This document shows positions 18,956 to 27,991 of a stretch of DNA of 64,000 nt, one piece after another; the stretch's first letter is position 1; each line of letters begins with the position of its first letter. The notes below the pieces were generated by a model, which made no database searches, was not told the DNA's origin, and saw only the letters and a list, made by a program, of their open reading frames with translations. The translations under genes and the position numbers were made by a program. The stretch is from assembly GCF_000429605.1 (NCBI RefSeq), contig NZ_KE386926.1:17134-81133 (forward strand), in the 5' to 3' direction. The DNA is from Azonexus hydrophilus DSM 23864. Lineage in GTDB: Bacteria; Pseudomonadota; Gammaproteobacteria; Burkholderiales; Rhodocyclaceae.

Positions 18956-21196
18956 ATGAAGAAACAAGACATCATCTTCCTGAAACAGTTTTCCCTGCGC
19001 GGACCCAGCATCTGGACCTATCCGCCCAGCCTGGAAACCTGGATCGACATCGGCGAACTCGAAGACCTGCCGTCGAACAAGATTCCCGGCCTCCATGAAC
19101 GCCTCGCCGCCTGGCTGCCCGGGCTGGTCGAGCACCGCTGCAACTACGACGAGCGCGGCGGCTTCCTGCGCCGCCTGCAGGAGGGCACCTGGGCTGGCCA
19201 TATCCTCGAGCACATCACGCTCGAATTGATGAGTCTGGCCGGCCTGCCCGACGGTTTCGGACGCACCCGCGAGACGACCACGCGCGGCGTCTACAAGCTG
19301 ATCGTCAGCGACTTTCACGGCGAATGCACCCGCCTGGCGCTGGACACCGGCCGCGAACTGCTGCTTGCGGCGATCAACGACGAAGCTTTCGACCTCGACG
19401 CGGCGATCAAGGTATTGCGGCGCAGGGTCGACCGCAAGTACCTCGGCCCGTCGACCGCAGCCATCGTCAACGCTGCCGAGGCGCGCAAGATCCCGCACAT
19501 CCGCCTGCTCGACGACGGCAATCTGGTTCAGCTCGGCTACGGTGCCGCGATGCGTCGCATCTGGACAGCCGAAACCGACGCCACCAGCGCCATCGCCGAG
19601 ACCATCTCGCGTGACAAGGACCTGACCAAGGAACTGATTTCCTCGGTCGGCGTACCGGTCCCCGAAGGCCGCGAAGTCGACAGCGCCGACGATGCCGTCG
19701 ACGCCGCCGAGGACATCGGCTACCCGGTCGTCGTCAAACCGACCGACGGCAACCACGGGCGCGGCGTCTTCATTGACCTGGTGACCCCGGAAGCGGTGCG
19801 CAAGGCCTACCCGATTGCCGCCGAGGAAGGCTCCGGCGTCCTCGTCGAACGCTCGATCCAGGGCATCGAGCACCGCCTGCTGGTGGTTGGCGGCAAGCTC
19901 GTCGCCGCCAATCGCAGCGACCTGATCACGGTCAGCGGCGACGGCAAATCCACCGTCCAGCAACTGATCGACAGCCAGATCAACATCGACCCGCGCCGTG
20001 GCGAAACCGAACTTCACCCGCTGTCGATCATCCGCATCGACACCGCCGCCAAGATCGAACTCGAACGCCAGGGCCTTACCGGCGACAGCGTCCCGGCCGC
20101 CGGCCGTGAAGTGCTGATCCAGCGCAACGCCAACCACGCCTTCGACTGCACCGACGACGTCCATCCCGAGACCGCCGCCGTCGCCGCGCTGGCCGCCCGC
20201 GTCGTCGGCCTCGACATCGCCGGCATCGACCTGGTCTGCCAGGATGTTTCGAAACCGCTCGCCGAACAAGGCGGCGCCATCGTCGAGGTCAACGCCGGCC
20301 CCAGCCTGCTGATGCACATCAAGCCCGGCATCGGCAAACCGCGCCCGGTCGGCCAGGCGATCGTCGACAACCTGTTCGCCGAGAGCGAAAGCGGCCGCGT
20401 CCCGGTCGTCGGCATTTCCGGCTCGCGCGGCAAGACGCCGGTCGCCCGCCTGGTCGCCCACATGCTCCACCTGTCCGGCAAGCAGGTCGGCCTGGCCTGT
20501 AGCGACGGCCTCTACCTCGGCCGCCGCCAGGTACAGAAAAACGATGCCGCCAACTGGACCGGCGCCCGCCGGCTGTTGCTCAACCGCGCCGTCGAGGCGG
20601 CGGTGATCGAGAACGGCGGCAAGGTCATCCTCGGCGAAGGTCTGGCCTATGATCGCTGCTCGGTCGGCGTCGTCACCAATGTGCTGCCGGCGGTCGAAGA
20701 CCTGTCGCAATGGGACATTCAGCCGACCGGCGGCGAGTACTACACGACCTGGCGCTCGACTTACCGCACCCAGGTCGACGTCGTCCTCAAGTCCGGCTAC
20801 GCCGTGCTCAACGCCTGTGACCCGCAAGCCGCCGACTTCGCCGAACTGTGCGACGGCGAGGTCATCCTGTTCGCCACCGATCCCGACTGTCCGGCGCTCG
20901 ACGCCCACCTGCAGGCGGGCAAGCGTGGTGTTTACGTCAGCGAGAGCCGGATCTACCTCGGCACCGGCCAGGACGAAATCCGTCTGTGCCGGCTCGGCGA
21001 CGTACCGGCGATCGGCAAGGCCAAGCGCCCGGAAACCATCGCCAACGTGCTCGCCGCCGTTGCCGCCGGCTGGGCGCTCGGCCTGACCCAGGACGTCATC
21101 GTCACCGGCATCAAGACCTACGGCCTCGAACTGGCCGACCCTTTCGCCCTGCTGCCCCGCCGCGCCCGCAAGCCCGCCGGCGCCGGCCGTAACTAA
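18956..21196 (+). CDS. Short cyanophycin synthetase paralogue (CphA2/CphA'-like)
   Basis: 746 residues with the CphA N-terminal domain, an ATP-grasp domain (about 220-470, VVVKPTDGNHGRG) and a Mur-ligase-like central domain. The Mur P-loop reads GSRGKTPV instead of GTNGKTTT, and the C-terminal Mur domain present in the next gene is missing, so the protein stops about 115 residues short. This matches the short second synthetase found beside cphA in many proteobacteria, and recalls cyanobacterial CphA2. It may extend or repair polymer using only one active site, or act as a partner for full-length CphA (inference). The full cphA follows after 21 bases. Confidence 0.85.
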   Translation: MKKQDIIFLKQFSLRGPSIWTYPPSLETWIDIGELEDLPSNKIPGLHERLAAWLPGLVEHRCNYDERGGFLRRLQEGTWAGHILEHITLELMSLAGLPDGFGRTRETTTRGVYKLIVSDFHGECTRLALDTGRELLLAAINDEAFDLDAAIKVLRRRVDRKYLGPSTAAIVNAAEARKIPHIRLLDDGNLVQLGYGAAMRRIWTAETDATSAIAETISRDKDLTKELISSVGVPVPEGREVDSADDAVDAAEDIGYPVVVKPTDGNHGRGVFIDLVTPEAVRKAYPIAAEEGSGVLVERSIQGIEHRLLVVGGKLVAANRSDLITVSGDGKSTVQQLIDSQINIDPRRGETELHPLSIIRIDTAAKIELERQGLTGDSVPAAGREVLIQRNANHAFDCTDDVHPETAAVAALAARVVGLDIAGIDLVCQDVSKPLAEQGGAIVEVNAGPSLLMHIKPGIGKPRPVGQAIVDNLFAESESGRVPVVGISGSRGKTPVARLVAHMLHLSGKQVGLACSDGLYLGRRQVQKNDAANWTGARRLLLNRAVEAAVIENGGKVILGEGLAYDRCSVGVVTNVLPAVEDLSQWDIQPTGGEYYTTWRSTYRTQVDVVLKSGYAVLNACDPQAADFAELCDGEVILFATDPDCPALDAHLQAGKRGVYVSESRIYLGTGQDEIRLCRLGDVPAIGKAKRPETIANVLAAVAAGWALGLTQDVIVTGIKTYGLELADPFALLPRRARKPAGAGRN

Positions 21197-21217
21197 CGCT
21201 CGGAACACAAGATCACC

Positions 21218-23800
21218 ATGGACGTTTCCCGTATCCGTGCCCTGCGCGGCCCCAACCTGTGGAGCCGCCACACCGCCATCCAGGCCATCGTCACCTGTAC
21301 CGGTGCCGAGTGCGCCATCGCCGACCTGCCCGGTTTCGAGGCGCGCCTGCGTGCCCGCTTCCCGGAACTGGCCGAACTGATTCCGACCGACCATCTCGAT
21401 ACTGTCTCGATGGCCCATGCCCTCGAATTCGCCGCCCTCGGCCTGCAGGCGCAGGCGGGTTGCCCGGTCACCTTCAGCCGCACCGCCAAGACCGTCGACC
21501 CGGGCGTCTACCAGGTGGTCGTCGAATACACCGAGGAAGACGTCGGCCGGCTCGCTTTCGAACGTGCCGAACAGTTGTGTCAGGCAGCACTCGACGACAC
21601 GCCCTTCGATCTCGACGGAACGCTCAAGGAATTGCGCGACCTCGACGAGGACATCCGCCTCGGCCCCTCGACCGGGGCCATCGTCGCCGCCGCCCAGGCC
21701 CGCGGCATTCCCTACCGCCGCCTGACCCAGGGCAGCCTGGTCCAGTTCGGCTGGGGCAGCAAGCAAAAGCGCATCCAGGCGGCCGAAACCAGCCACACCA
21801 GCGCCATCGCCGAGGCCATCGCACAGGACAAGGAGCTGACCAAGCAATTGCTGCACGCCGCCGGCGTCGCCGTGCCGACCGGCCGCCCGGTCGACGACGA
21901 GGACGATGCCTGGCAGGCCGCGCAGGAAATCGGCCTGCCGGTCGTGGTCAAGCCGCAGGACGGCAACCAGGGCAAGGGCATCTCGGTGAACCTGACGACC
22001 GAGCAACAGGTACGCCACGCTTACCGGGTCGCCGTCGGTTTCTTCGACGACATCATGGTCGAAAAGTACCTGCCGGGCCACGACTGGCGCCTGCTGGTCA
22101 TCGGCGACAAACTGATCGCCGCCGCCCGCCGCGATCCGCCGCTGGTCGTCGGCGACGGCACGCACACCGTCCGCGAGCTGGTGGACATCGTCAACAGCGA
22201 TCCGCGTCGCTCCGACGGCCACGCCACCTCGCTGACCAAGATCCGCTTCGATGAAATCGCGCTGGCCCGCCTCGCCGAGCAGGGCTACAACGCCGACTCC
22301 ATCCCGGAACGCGGGGTCCGCGTCGTGCTGCGCAACAACGCCAACCTGTCCACCGGCGGCACCGCTACCGACGTCACCGACGACGTTCATCCGGAACTCG
22401 CCGCCGCCGCCGTTGCCGCCGCGCAAACGGTCGGCCTCGACATCGCCGGCATCGACGTCGTCTGCGACACCATGTTGAAGCCGCTGGAGGAACAAGGTGG
22501 CGGTATCGTCGAAGTCAATGCCGCCCCCGGCCTGCGCATGCACCTCGACCCGTCGTTCGGCAAGGGCCGGCCAGTCGGCGAGGCCATCGTCGGCATGATG
22601 TATCCCGATGGCGATAACGGGCGTATTCCCGTCGTCGCGGTCACCGGCACCAACGGCAAGACCACAACCAGCCGCCTGATCGGCCGCATCTTCGAGGAAA
22701 ACGGCCTGCGCGTCGGCATGACCAGCACCGACGGCATCTACGTGCAGAACCGGCGTATCGATACCGGCGACTGCTCCGGTCCGCGCAGCGCCCGCAACGT
22801 CCTCGCCCATCCCGATGTCGATGCCGCCGTGCTCGAAACCGCGCGCGGTGGCCTGCTGCGCGAGGGCCTCGGCTTCGACATGTGCGACGTTGCCGTGGTC
22901 ACCAATCTGGGCCTGGGCGATCACCTCGGCCTCAACTACATCACCACCGTACACGACCTGGCGGTGATCAAGCGCGTCATCGTCCAGAACGTTGCCCCCA
23001 GCGGCACCGCCGTCCTCAATGCGGCCGACCCGGTGGTGGCCGCCATGGCCCAGCACTGCCCGGGTCAGGTCACCTTCTTCGCCCTCGATCCGGCAACCCC
23101 GGTCCTGGCCGCCCATCGCGCGCAGGGCAAACGCGTGCTCTACGTGGACCAGGGCGATATCGTCTGCGGCGAGGGCCGGCGCAAGCACCGCATCCCGCTG
23201 GCACGCGTGCCGCTGACCCGCAACGGCAGCATCGGTTTCCAGGTCGAAAACGTGATGGCCGCCATCGCCACCGCCTGGGCGCTCGGCTATAACTGGGCGA
23301 AGATCGAACAGGCCGTCGCCGGCTTTGTCAGCGATGCCTCGACAGCACCGGGCCGCTTCAATGTCTTCGACTATCGCGGCGCCACCCTGATTGCCGATTA
23401 CGGTCACAACCCGGACGCCATGCTGGCGCTGGTCAAGGCCGTCGAAGCCATGCCGGCCAAACGCCGGGCAGTCGTCATCAGCGGCGCCGGCGACCGGCGT
23501 GACGAGGATATCCGGCAGCAGACGGAAATCCTTGGCCCGGCCTTCGACGACGTCATCCTCTACCAGGATGCCTGCCAGCGCGGCCGCGCTGACGGCGAAG
23601 TCATCGCGCTGCTACGCAGCGGTCTGGCCAACGCTCCCCGTGTCAGCCGGATCGACGAGATCACCGGCGAATTCCTCGCCATCGACACGGCACTCGCCCG
23701 CCTGCAAGCCGGCGACCTGTGCCTGATCCTGATCGACCAGGTTGAGGAAGCACTGGCGCACATCACCCGGCGTATTGCAGAATGCCGGGCTGATGACTGA
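21218..23800 (+). CDS. cphA: Cyanophycin synthetase
   Basis: Polymerises aspartate and arginine into multi-L-arginyl-poly-L-aspartate, a nitrogen/carbon reserve. 860 residues, normal for CphA1. The N-terminal domain is about 1-160. The ATP-grasp domain that adds Asp is about 215-470 (VVVKPQDGNQGKGI). The Mur-ligase domain that adds Arg is about 475-850, with intact P-loop GTNGKTTTSR near 476 and the late ADYGHNPDAM motif. Its last 8 bases overlap the start of cobA. The short paralogue precedes it in the same direction. Confidence 0.95.
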   Translation: MDVSRIRALRGPNLWSRHTAIQAIVTCTGAECAIADLPGFEARLRARFPELAELIPTDHLDTVSMAHALEFAALGLQAQAGCPVTFSRTAKTVDPGVYQVVVEYTEEDVGRLAFERAEQLCQAALDDTPFDLDGTLKELRDLDEDIRLGPSTGAIVAAAQARGIPYRRLTQGSLVQFGWGSKQKRIQAAETSHTSAIAEAIAQDKELTKQLLHAAGVAVPTGRPVDDEDDAWQAAQEIGLPVVVKPQDGNQGKGISVNLTTEQQVRHAYRVAVGFFDDIMVEKYLPGHDWRLLVIGDKLIAAARRDPPLVVGDGTHTVRELVDIVNSDPRRSDGHATSLTKIRFDEIALARLAEQGYNADSIPERGVRVVLRNNANLSTGGTATDVTDDVHPELAAAAVAAAQTVGLDIAGIDVVCDTMLKPLEEQGGGIVEVNAAPGLRMHLDPSFGKGRPVGEAIVGMMYPDGDNGRIPVVAVTGTNGKTTTSRLIGRIFEENGLRVGMTSTDGIYVQNRRIDTGDCSGPRSARNVLAHPDVDAAVLETARGGLLREGLGFDMCDVAVVTNLGLGDHLGLNYITTVHDLAVIKRVIVQNVAPSGTAVLNAADPVVAAMAQHCPGQVTFFALDPATPVLAAHRAQGKRVLYVDQGDIVCGEGRRKHRIPLARVPLTRNGSIGFQVENVMAAIATAWALGYNWAKIEQAVAGFVSDASTAPGRFNVFDYRGATLIADYGHNPDAMLALVKAVEAMPAKRRAVVISGAGDRRDEDIRQQTEILGPAFDDVILYQDACQRGRADGEVIALLRSGLANAPRVSRIDEITGEFLAIDTALARLQAGDLCLILIDQVEEALAHITRRIAECRADD

Positions 23801-24557
23801 AAACACGACACTCACCGCCGGCAAGGTCTGGCTGGTCGGCGCCGGTCCCGGCGACCCCGACCTACTGACCTTGAAAGCCGCCCGCCTGATCGGCAGCGCC
23901 GACGCCATCGTCTACGACCACCTGGTCGGCGAAGGCGTACGCGCCCTCTTTCCGGCCTCGGCCCGCCAGGTCTATGTCGGCAAGAAGGCGGCAAAACACA
24001 CGCTGAAGCAGGAAGAAATCAACCAGCTTCTGGTCGATCTGGCCCGCCAAGGCTTGGCCGTGGTCCGACTCAAGGGCGGCGACCCCTTCATCTTCGGTCG
24101 CGGCGGTGAGGAGCTTGAAGTCCTGCGCGCCGCCGGCATCGGTTTCGAGGTCGTCCCCGGCGTCACCGCCGCCGCCGGCTGCGCCGCCTACGCGGGCTTT
24201 CCGCTGACACACCGCGATCACGCCCAGTCGGTGACCTTCGTCACCGGCCACCTGAAGGATCACAGTATCGATCTCGACTGGCCGGCGCTGGCGCGTCCGG
24301 GCCAAACCGTCGTCTTCTACATGGGCGTTGGCGGCGCCCCGGAAATCTGCCGGCAGATGATCGCCCACGGCCTGCCGGCCAGCACGCCGGCCGCCATCAT
24401 CCGCCGCGGCACCCTGCCCGATCAGCAAACCCTGCTGTCCACGCTCGACCAGCTACCGCAACGCATCGTCGAGGCTGGCATCAAGCCGCCCGCGCTGATA
24501 GTGGTCGGCAGCGTCGTCGGCCTCCACGACACCCTTTCCTGGTTCGAATCCCGATGA
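23793..24557 (+). CDS. cobA: Uroporphyrinogen-III C-methyltransferase
   Basis: SAM-dependent double methylation of uroporphyrinogen III to precorrin-2, feeding siroheme and cobalamin. 254 residues, the single-domain SUMT length. Motifs: VWLVGAGPGDPDLLTLKA at the N-terminus, VRLKGGDPFIFGRGGEE, and VVPGVTAAAGCAAYAGFPLT. The chosen ATG overlaps the end of cphA by 8 bases, and the gene's own stop overlaps the next start, so it sits inside a coupled operon. Siroheme demand from nitrite/sulfite reduction would fit but is not shown here. Confidence 0.93.
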   Translation: MTENTTLTAGKVWLVGAGPGDPDLLTLKAARLIGSADAIVYDHLVGEGVRALFPASARQVYVGKKAAKHTLKQEEINQLLVDLARQGLAVVRLKGGDPFIFGRGGEELEVLRAAGIGFEVVPGVTAAAGCAAYAGFPLTHRDHAQSVTFVTGHLKDHSIDLDWPALARPGQTVVFYMGVGGAPEICRQMIAHGLPASTPAAIIRRGTLPDQQTLLSTLDQLPQRIVEAGIKPPALIVVGSVVGLHDTLSWFESR

Positions 24558-24955
24558 TCAGACTGCTCATCCTCTGCGCCGCGCTGTTTGCCGGCCACGC
24601 CCACGCCTACACCGCCCAGGAAATGCTGGAGGACTGTCGCAGCGCGGAACGCCTTTACGCCGGCGAGAAAAATACCGACCCCTTCTTCGCCATCCGCAGC
24701 AACCGCTGCATTTCCTACGTCGCCGGCTTCGCCGACGGCTACGCGGTCAGCGACTTTCTCGCCGAAAGGATCGGCGTCCGCATCAACGCTTTCTGCCTGC
24801 CCAACGACGCCGACCTCTCGTTGCGCCTGGTCCGTGCCGTCGTCATCCACGTCGAACGCGTACCGCCCGACACCACGGTGACCACCGCTACCCTGGTCGC
24901 CGGTGCCCTGGCCAAAGCCTTCCCCTGCCCGGAAGTGCTTGAACCAAAGAAGTGA
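24554..24955 (+). CDS. Secreted Rap1a/Tai4-type protein
   Basis: 133 residues with a short signal peptide (MIRLLILCAALFAGHAHA). The mature all-helical part has conserved cysteines (EDCRSAER, SNRCISYVAGFADGY, FCLP, FPCPE). This resembles the Rap1a/Tai immunity-protein domain, found both in type VI immunity proteins and in many unrelated periplasmic proteins. There is no T6SS effector nearby, so an immunity role is unsupported. The start overlaps the cobA stop. Confidence 0.75.
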   Translation: MIRLLILCAALFAGHAHAYTAQEMLEDCRSAERLYAGEKNTDPFFAIRSNRCISYVAGFADGYAVSDFLAERIGVRINAFCLPNDADLSLRLVRAVVIHVERVPPDTTVTTATLVAGALAKAFPCPEVLEPKK

Positions 24956-24980
24956 TTCGGGGATAATCCGCGCTCCATTC

Positions 24981-25065
24981 GCCCCGATGGCGGAATCGGT
25001 AGACGCAGCGGATTCAAAATCCGCCGCCGAAAGGCGTGCCAGTTCGAGTCTGGCTCGGGGCACCA
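24981..25065 (+). tRNA. tRNA-Leu (CAA anticodon)
   Basis: The acceptor stem GCCCCGA pairs with TCGGGGC, followed by encoded ACCA. The anticodon stem GCGGA/TCCGC encloses loop TTCAAAA (anticodon CAA). A long variable arm and the TTCGAGT T-loop are present, as in class II tRNA-Leu. tRNA-Leu genes are common integration sites, and a broken integrase lies immediately downstream. Confidence 0.96.
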
Positions 25066-25130
25066 TCTGACAAGGCTTGGCGGCCGTTGGGACATTTTTT
25101 CAATCCGAAGCGGATTTGGAGGATGTCCAA

Positions 25131-25390
25131 ATGCAGAATGGTTTCAAAACGCCCGAAACATTCACGGAAATCGCGGCGGTTTTCCTGTCGCTCACTCCGG
25201 TGCGCGACCGTATGTACAAACCCCGCCTGCAGTATTGGGGGATCGCCTGGGCGCAACGCCCCTGGCTGACTTAACGCCTGAAGGCGTCGACCGCGTCCTG
25301 GCCGAACTCGAAACAACCCCAAGCAACAGCGGCAAGGCCCGAATCGGGGAACGCCCTACCAGGCTTGCCCTGCCTCAATCAATTGCAACC
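25131..25390 (+). pseudogene. Degraded tyrosine-integrase N-terminal fragment
   Basis: ATG at 25131 follows a GGAGG-like site. The first frame reads ...TPVRDRMYKPRLQYWG and stops at 25274. Shifting by one base in the GGGGG run near 25237 continues as GDRLGATPLADLTPEGVDRV and ELETTPSNSGKARIG. Together these look like the SAM-like N-terminal domain of tyrosine recombinases (YW...RLG..PLADLTP). Everything after about 25390, including the catalytic domain, is absent. Position next to a tRNA-Leu supports an integrase relic. The assignment rests on pattern recognition of a short stretch. Confidence 0.45.
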
Positions 25391-25416
25391 CGATACGCTA
25401 CGCTATACAATCAATC

Positions 25417-25695
25417 ATGATTAAAAGTTTTCAGCACAAGGGGCTCGAGGCTTTTTTCGAGACCGGCAGCAAGGCAGGCATCCAGCCGCACCACGCGGCA
25501 CGACTGTCGCGCCAGCTGATCCGCCTCGATGCAGCGAAGACCCCGGAATACATGAACGTGCCCGGATGGAAATTCCACGGCCTGCTCGGCAATCTGGCCG
25601 GGTACTACGCGGTTACGGTGAATGGCAACTGGCGCCTGACCTTCACCTTCGAGGATGGCGACGCCGTTCTGGTCAATTACCAGGACTATCACTGA
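25417..25695 (+). CDS. higB: HigB-type toxin (RelE superfamily)
   Basis: 92-residue ribosome-dependent mRNase toxin of the HigB/plasmid killer family. Characteristic segments are MIKSFQHKGLEAFFETG, LIRLDAAKTPEYMNVPGWKFHGL and the C-terminal WRLTFTFEDGDAVLVNYQDYH. The toxin gene precedes the antitoxin, the usual hig order, with 11 bases between. Located beside the tRNA-Leu/integrase relic, consistent with arrival on a mobile element. Confidence 0.9.
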   Translation: MIKSFQHKGLEAFFETGSKAGIQPHHAARLSRQLIRLDAAKTPEYMNVPGWKFHGLLGNLAGYYAVTVNGNWRLTFTFEDGDAVLVNYQDYH

Positions 25696-25706
25696 GAGGT
25701 AAGAAG

Positions 25707-26018
25707 ATGAGTCGAATGTTCAACCCCCCGCACCCCGGCGAAACGCTACGGGAAGACGTACTGCCAGCCCTGGGGCTAACCGTCACCGATGCTGCCGTGC
25801 AGCTGGGCGTCACCCGTGCCGCCCTTTCCCGTGTGCTGAACGGTCGGGCGGCGATTTCCCCGAACATGGCACTGCGCATCGAGGGATGGCTTGGCGTAGA
25901 GAACGGCGGCAGCGCCGATGCCTGGCTGGCGCAGCAAACCGCATACGACCTTTGGCAGGCAAGATCGGCAGGCCTGCCGAACGTGCAGCGTGCGGCTGTT
26001 CAGAGTAATGCCACCTAA
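25707..26018 (+). CDS. higA: HigA-type antitoxin (XRE family)
   Basis: 103-residue antitoxin and autorepressor. N-terminal NPPHPGETLREDVLPALG is the HigA signature; the HTH covers TVTDAAVQLGVTRAALSRVLNGRAAIS, followed by a dimerisation helix. The ATG at 25707 is preceded by GAGG. A strong hairpin terminator follows. Confidence 0.9.
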   Translation: MSRMFNPPHPGETLREDVLPALGLTVTDAAVQLGVTRAALSRVLNGRAAISPNMALRIEGWLGVENGGSADAWLAQQTAYDLWQARSAGLPNVQRAAVQSNAT

Positions 26019-26037
26019 CCAAACGTCTGCACTCACT

Positions 26038-26062
26038 AGCCGGCAACTTGCCGGCTTTTTTG
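26038..26062 (+). terminator. Intrinsic terminator after higBA
   Basis: Perfect stem GCCGGCAA / TTGCCGGC with a 1-base loop region, followed by TTTTTT. It ends the toxin-antitoxin operon. Confidence 0.88.
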
Positions 26063-26095
26063 CGTCTACAACCGTCTGGAAAATATCTGCCGGAC

Positions 26096-26413
26096 CTAAA
26101 CCAGCAAGGTCATGCCGAACCAGCCGGTACCGATCACGCGGAACAGTGCAGGCGCGTGCACATGCCGCCACAGGCTGGCCAGCAGGAAGATGTTGTAGGG
26201 CACCAGCACGGCGTGCAGCAGCAGCCAGACCGAACCGTCCCAGCCCTTGGCCAGCAGGATCAGCGACACCAGCGCCAGCGCGGCATTGAGCAGCGTTGCC
26301 ACGCCCAGCATGTCCCAGTAGAACAGACGGCGGTGCGACACCTGGCCGTGCCAGCGCGCCCGAAAGAAATGGATCGGAGCGAAGGCCGTCACCGCCGGGG
26401 AAGTGTCCCGCAT
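26096..26413 (-). CDS. Small hydrophobic membrane protein
   Basis: 105 residues with two or three membrane helices (about 35-57, 63-82). No recognisable family. It begins 3 bases after the stop of the CNNM-type gene and is therefore probably co-transcribed with it. Confidence 0.65.
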   Translation of the reverse strand: MRDTSPAVTAFAPIHFFRARWHGQVSHRRLFYWDMLGVATLLNAALALVSLILLAKGWDGSVWLLLHAVLVPYNIFLLASLWRHVHAPALFRVIGTGWFGMTLLV

Positions 26414-26416
26414 CGT

Positions 26417-27760
26417 TCAGTCCTGCGAGCGTGCCGTGGAGGCTTCGGCCGCCGACATCTCGAGCGGACCGCCCAGTTCATCGGGCAAACGTGCCGCCAG
26501 TACCTTGTCGATGCGCTTGCCGTCCAGATCGACGACCTCGAACGACCAGCCCTCCCAGAAAGCCTTGTCGCCGGTCACCGGCAGGCGTCCGAGCAGCAGC
26601 ATCACCATGCCGGAGAGCGTGTGGTAGCGCCCCTTCTCTTCTTCCGGCACGGTTTTCATGCTCAGCGTGTCCTTCAGTTCCAGCAGGGGAATCAGGCCGT
26701 CGAGCAGCCAGGAGCCATCGTCGCGCTGGATCGCCCAGGCATCCTCCTTATTTTTCGGGACGAACTCACCGGTCACCGACTCGACCAGATCCTGCAGCGT
26801 CACCATGCCCTGGATCTCGCCGTATTCATCAACCACGAACACCACCTGGGTGCCCGAAGAGCGGAACTGTTCGAGCAATTCCATCCCGGTCAGCGATTCC
26901 GGCACATAGACGGCGAGCTGCAGTTTTTCGCTGAGGCTGGCCTCGCTGCCGCGCAAGGTCTTGCCGAGCAGCTGGCGCGCGTTGAGCACGCCGAGGATGT
27001 TATCCAGACCACCGCGGCATACCGGAAAGCGGGCGTGTTCCGACTCGGTGATCACCGCCAGGTTCTGCTCCATGGTGTTCTCGACATCGAGCCAGACAAT
27101 ATCCGAACGCGGCACCATCAATGAGGAGATTTGCCGTTCGTCGAGGCGGAATACGTTGCGCACCATGGCGTGTTCGTTCTTTTCGATGACCCCGGCCTCG
27201 GAACCCTCGACCAGCATGGCGTGGATTTCCTCTTCGGTCACGCTCGGCCCCTTGGTTTCACGCTGTCCCACCAACCCCAGCAGGAGCATGGTCGAACTCG
27301 ACAGCAAGCGGACGAAGGGCCGGGAGATCATGGCCAGCAGGTTCATCGGACGGGCGACCAGGCGAGCAATCCCCTCTGGATTGATCTGGCCGATCCGCTT
27401 GGGCACCAGTTCGCCGACCACAATGGAGACATAGGTGATGACCAGGACCACGAGTACCGTAGCACCAATCTCGCTAGCCCCCTGCTCGACGCCGAAGGAT
27501 TGCAGCCACAGGGCCAGCGGCCCGGCCAGCGCGGCCTCACCGACGATACCGTTGAGGATGCCGATCGAGGTAATACCGATCTGTATCGTGGACAGGAAGC
27601 GATTGGGATCGTCGCCCAGCTTGATCGCAACGGCGGCAGCGCCGTCGCCCCCTTCGGCCAGTTTGGCCAGACGTGCCCGGCGGGCGGTGACCAGGGCAAT
27701 TTCGGACATGGCGAAAGCGCCATTGAGGAGAATCAGGGCGAGCAGTAGGAATATTTCCAT
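26417..27760 (-). CDS. CNNM/HlyC-CorC family membrane protein
   Basis: 447-residue inner-membrane protein. A DUF21 (CNNM) transmembrane domain is at about 1-190 (MEIFLLLALILLNGAFAMSE). A cytoplasmic CBS pair follows (about 205-335), including VPRSDIVWLD and VVDEYGEIQGMVTLQDLVE. A C-terminal CorC_HlyC transporter-associated domain is at about 350-435. Family members are linked to Mg2+/Co2+ or Na+/Mg2+ transport; older 'hemolysin' names are misleading. The start at 27760 is used because the membrane domain begins there. Confidence 0.88.
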   Translation of the reverse strand: MEIFLLLALILLNGAFAMSEIALVTARRARLAKLAEGGDGAAAVAIKLGDDPNRFLSTIQIGITSIGILNGIVGEAALAGPLALWLQSFGVEQGASEIGATVLVVLVITYVSIVVGELVPKRIGQINPEGIARLVARPMNLLAMISRPFVRLLSSSTMLLLGLVGQRETKGPSVTEEEIHAMLVEGSEAGVIEKNEHAMVRNVFRLDERQISSLMVPRSDIVWLDVENTMEQNLAVITESEHARFPVCRGGLDNILGVLNARQLLGKTLRGSEASLSEKLQLAVYVPESLTGMELLEQFRSSGTQVVFVVDEYGEIQGMVTLQDLVESVTGEFVPKNKEDAWAIQRDDGSWLLDGLIPLLELKDTLSMKTVPEEEKGRYHTLSGMVMLLLGRLPVTGDKAFWEGWSFEVVDLDGKRIDKVLAARLPDELGGPLEMSAAEASTARSQD

Positions 27761-27991
27761 GGTCAAGCCCGGCAACCGGGCTTTCGTTGTTGTTGAGGAG
27801 GGCGATATTGCCTCAGACAATACCCCATTGTCACTTCGGAAAAACCGGACAATAAACGCGAAATCACCAAGCCGCCGGCCATCTCCCGGCGCCCGGTCCG
27901 CAGCCTAGGCCATCGCCGCACTTCAATCGACTGGATTTCTCGGTTGCCGCACTGCACAATATGCCGCCTCCCACTCGCGGACCACACACCC

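Noticed and set aside
18878..23407. A 1,509-codon open frame antisense to the cyanophycin synthetases
   Set aside because: Shadow of GC-rich codon use. The plus-strand frames carry clear ATP-grasp and Mur-ligase motifs.
24554..24955. Type VI secretion immunity gene
   Set aside because: The Rap1a-like fold is widespread in ordinary periplasmic proteins and no effector or T6SS gene is adjacent.
25066..25416. Direct repeat of the tRNA-Leu 3' end as an att site
   Set aside because: I looked for a second copy of the T-arm/acceptor sequence nearby and found none; any distal att site would be outside what I can recognise.
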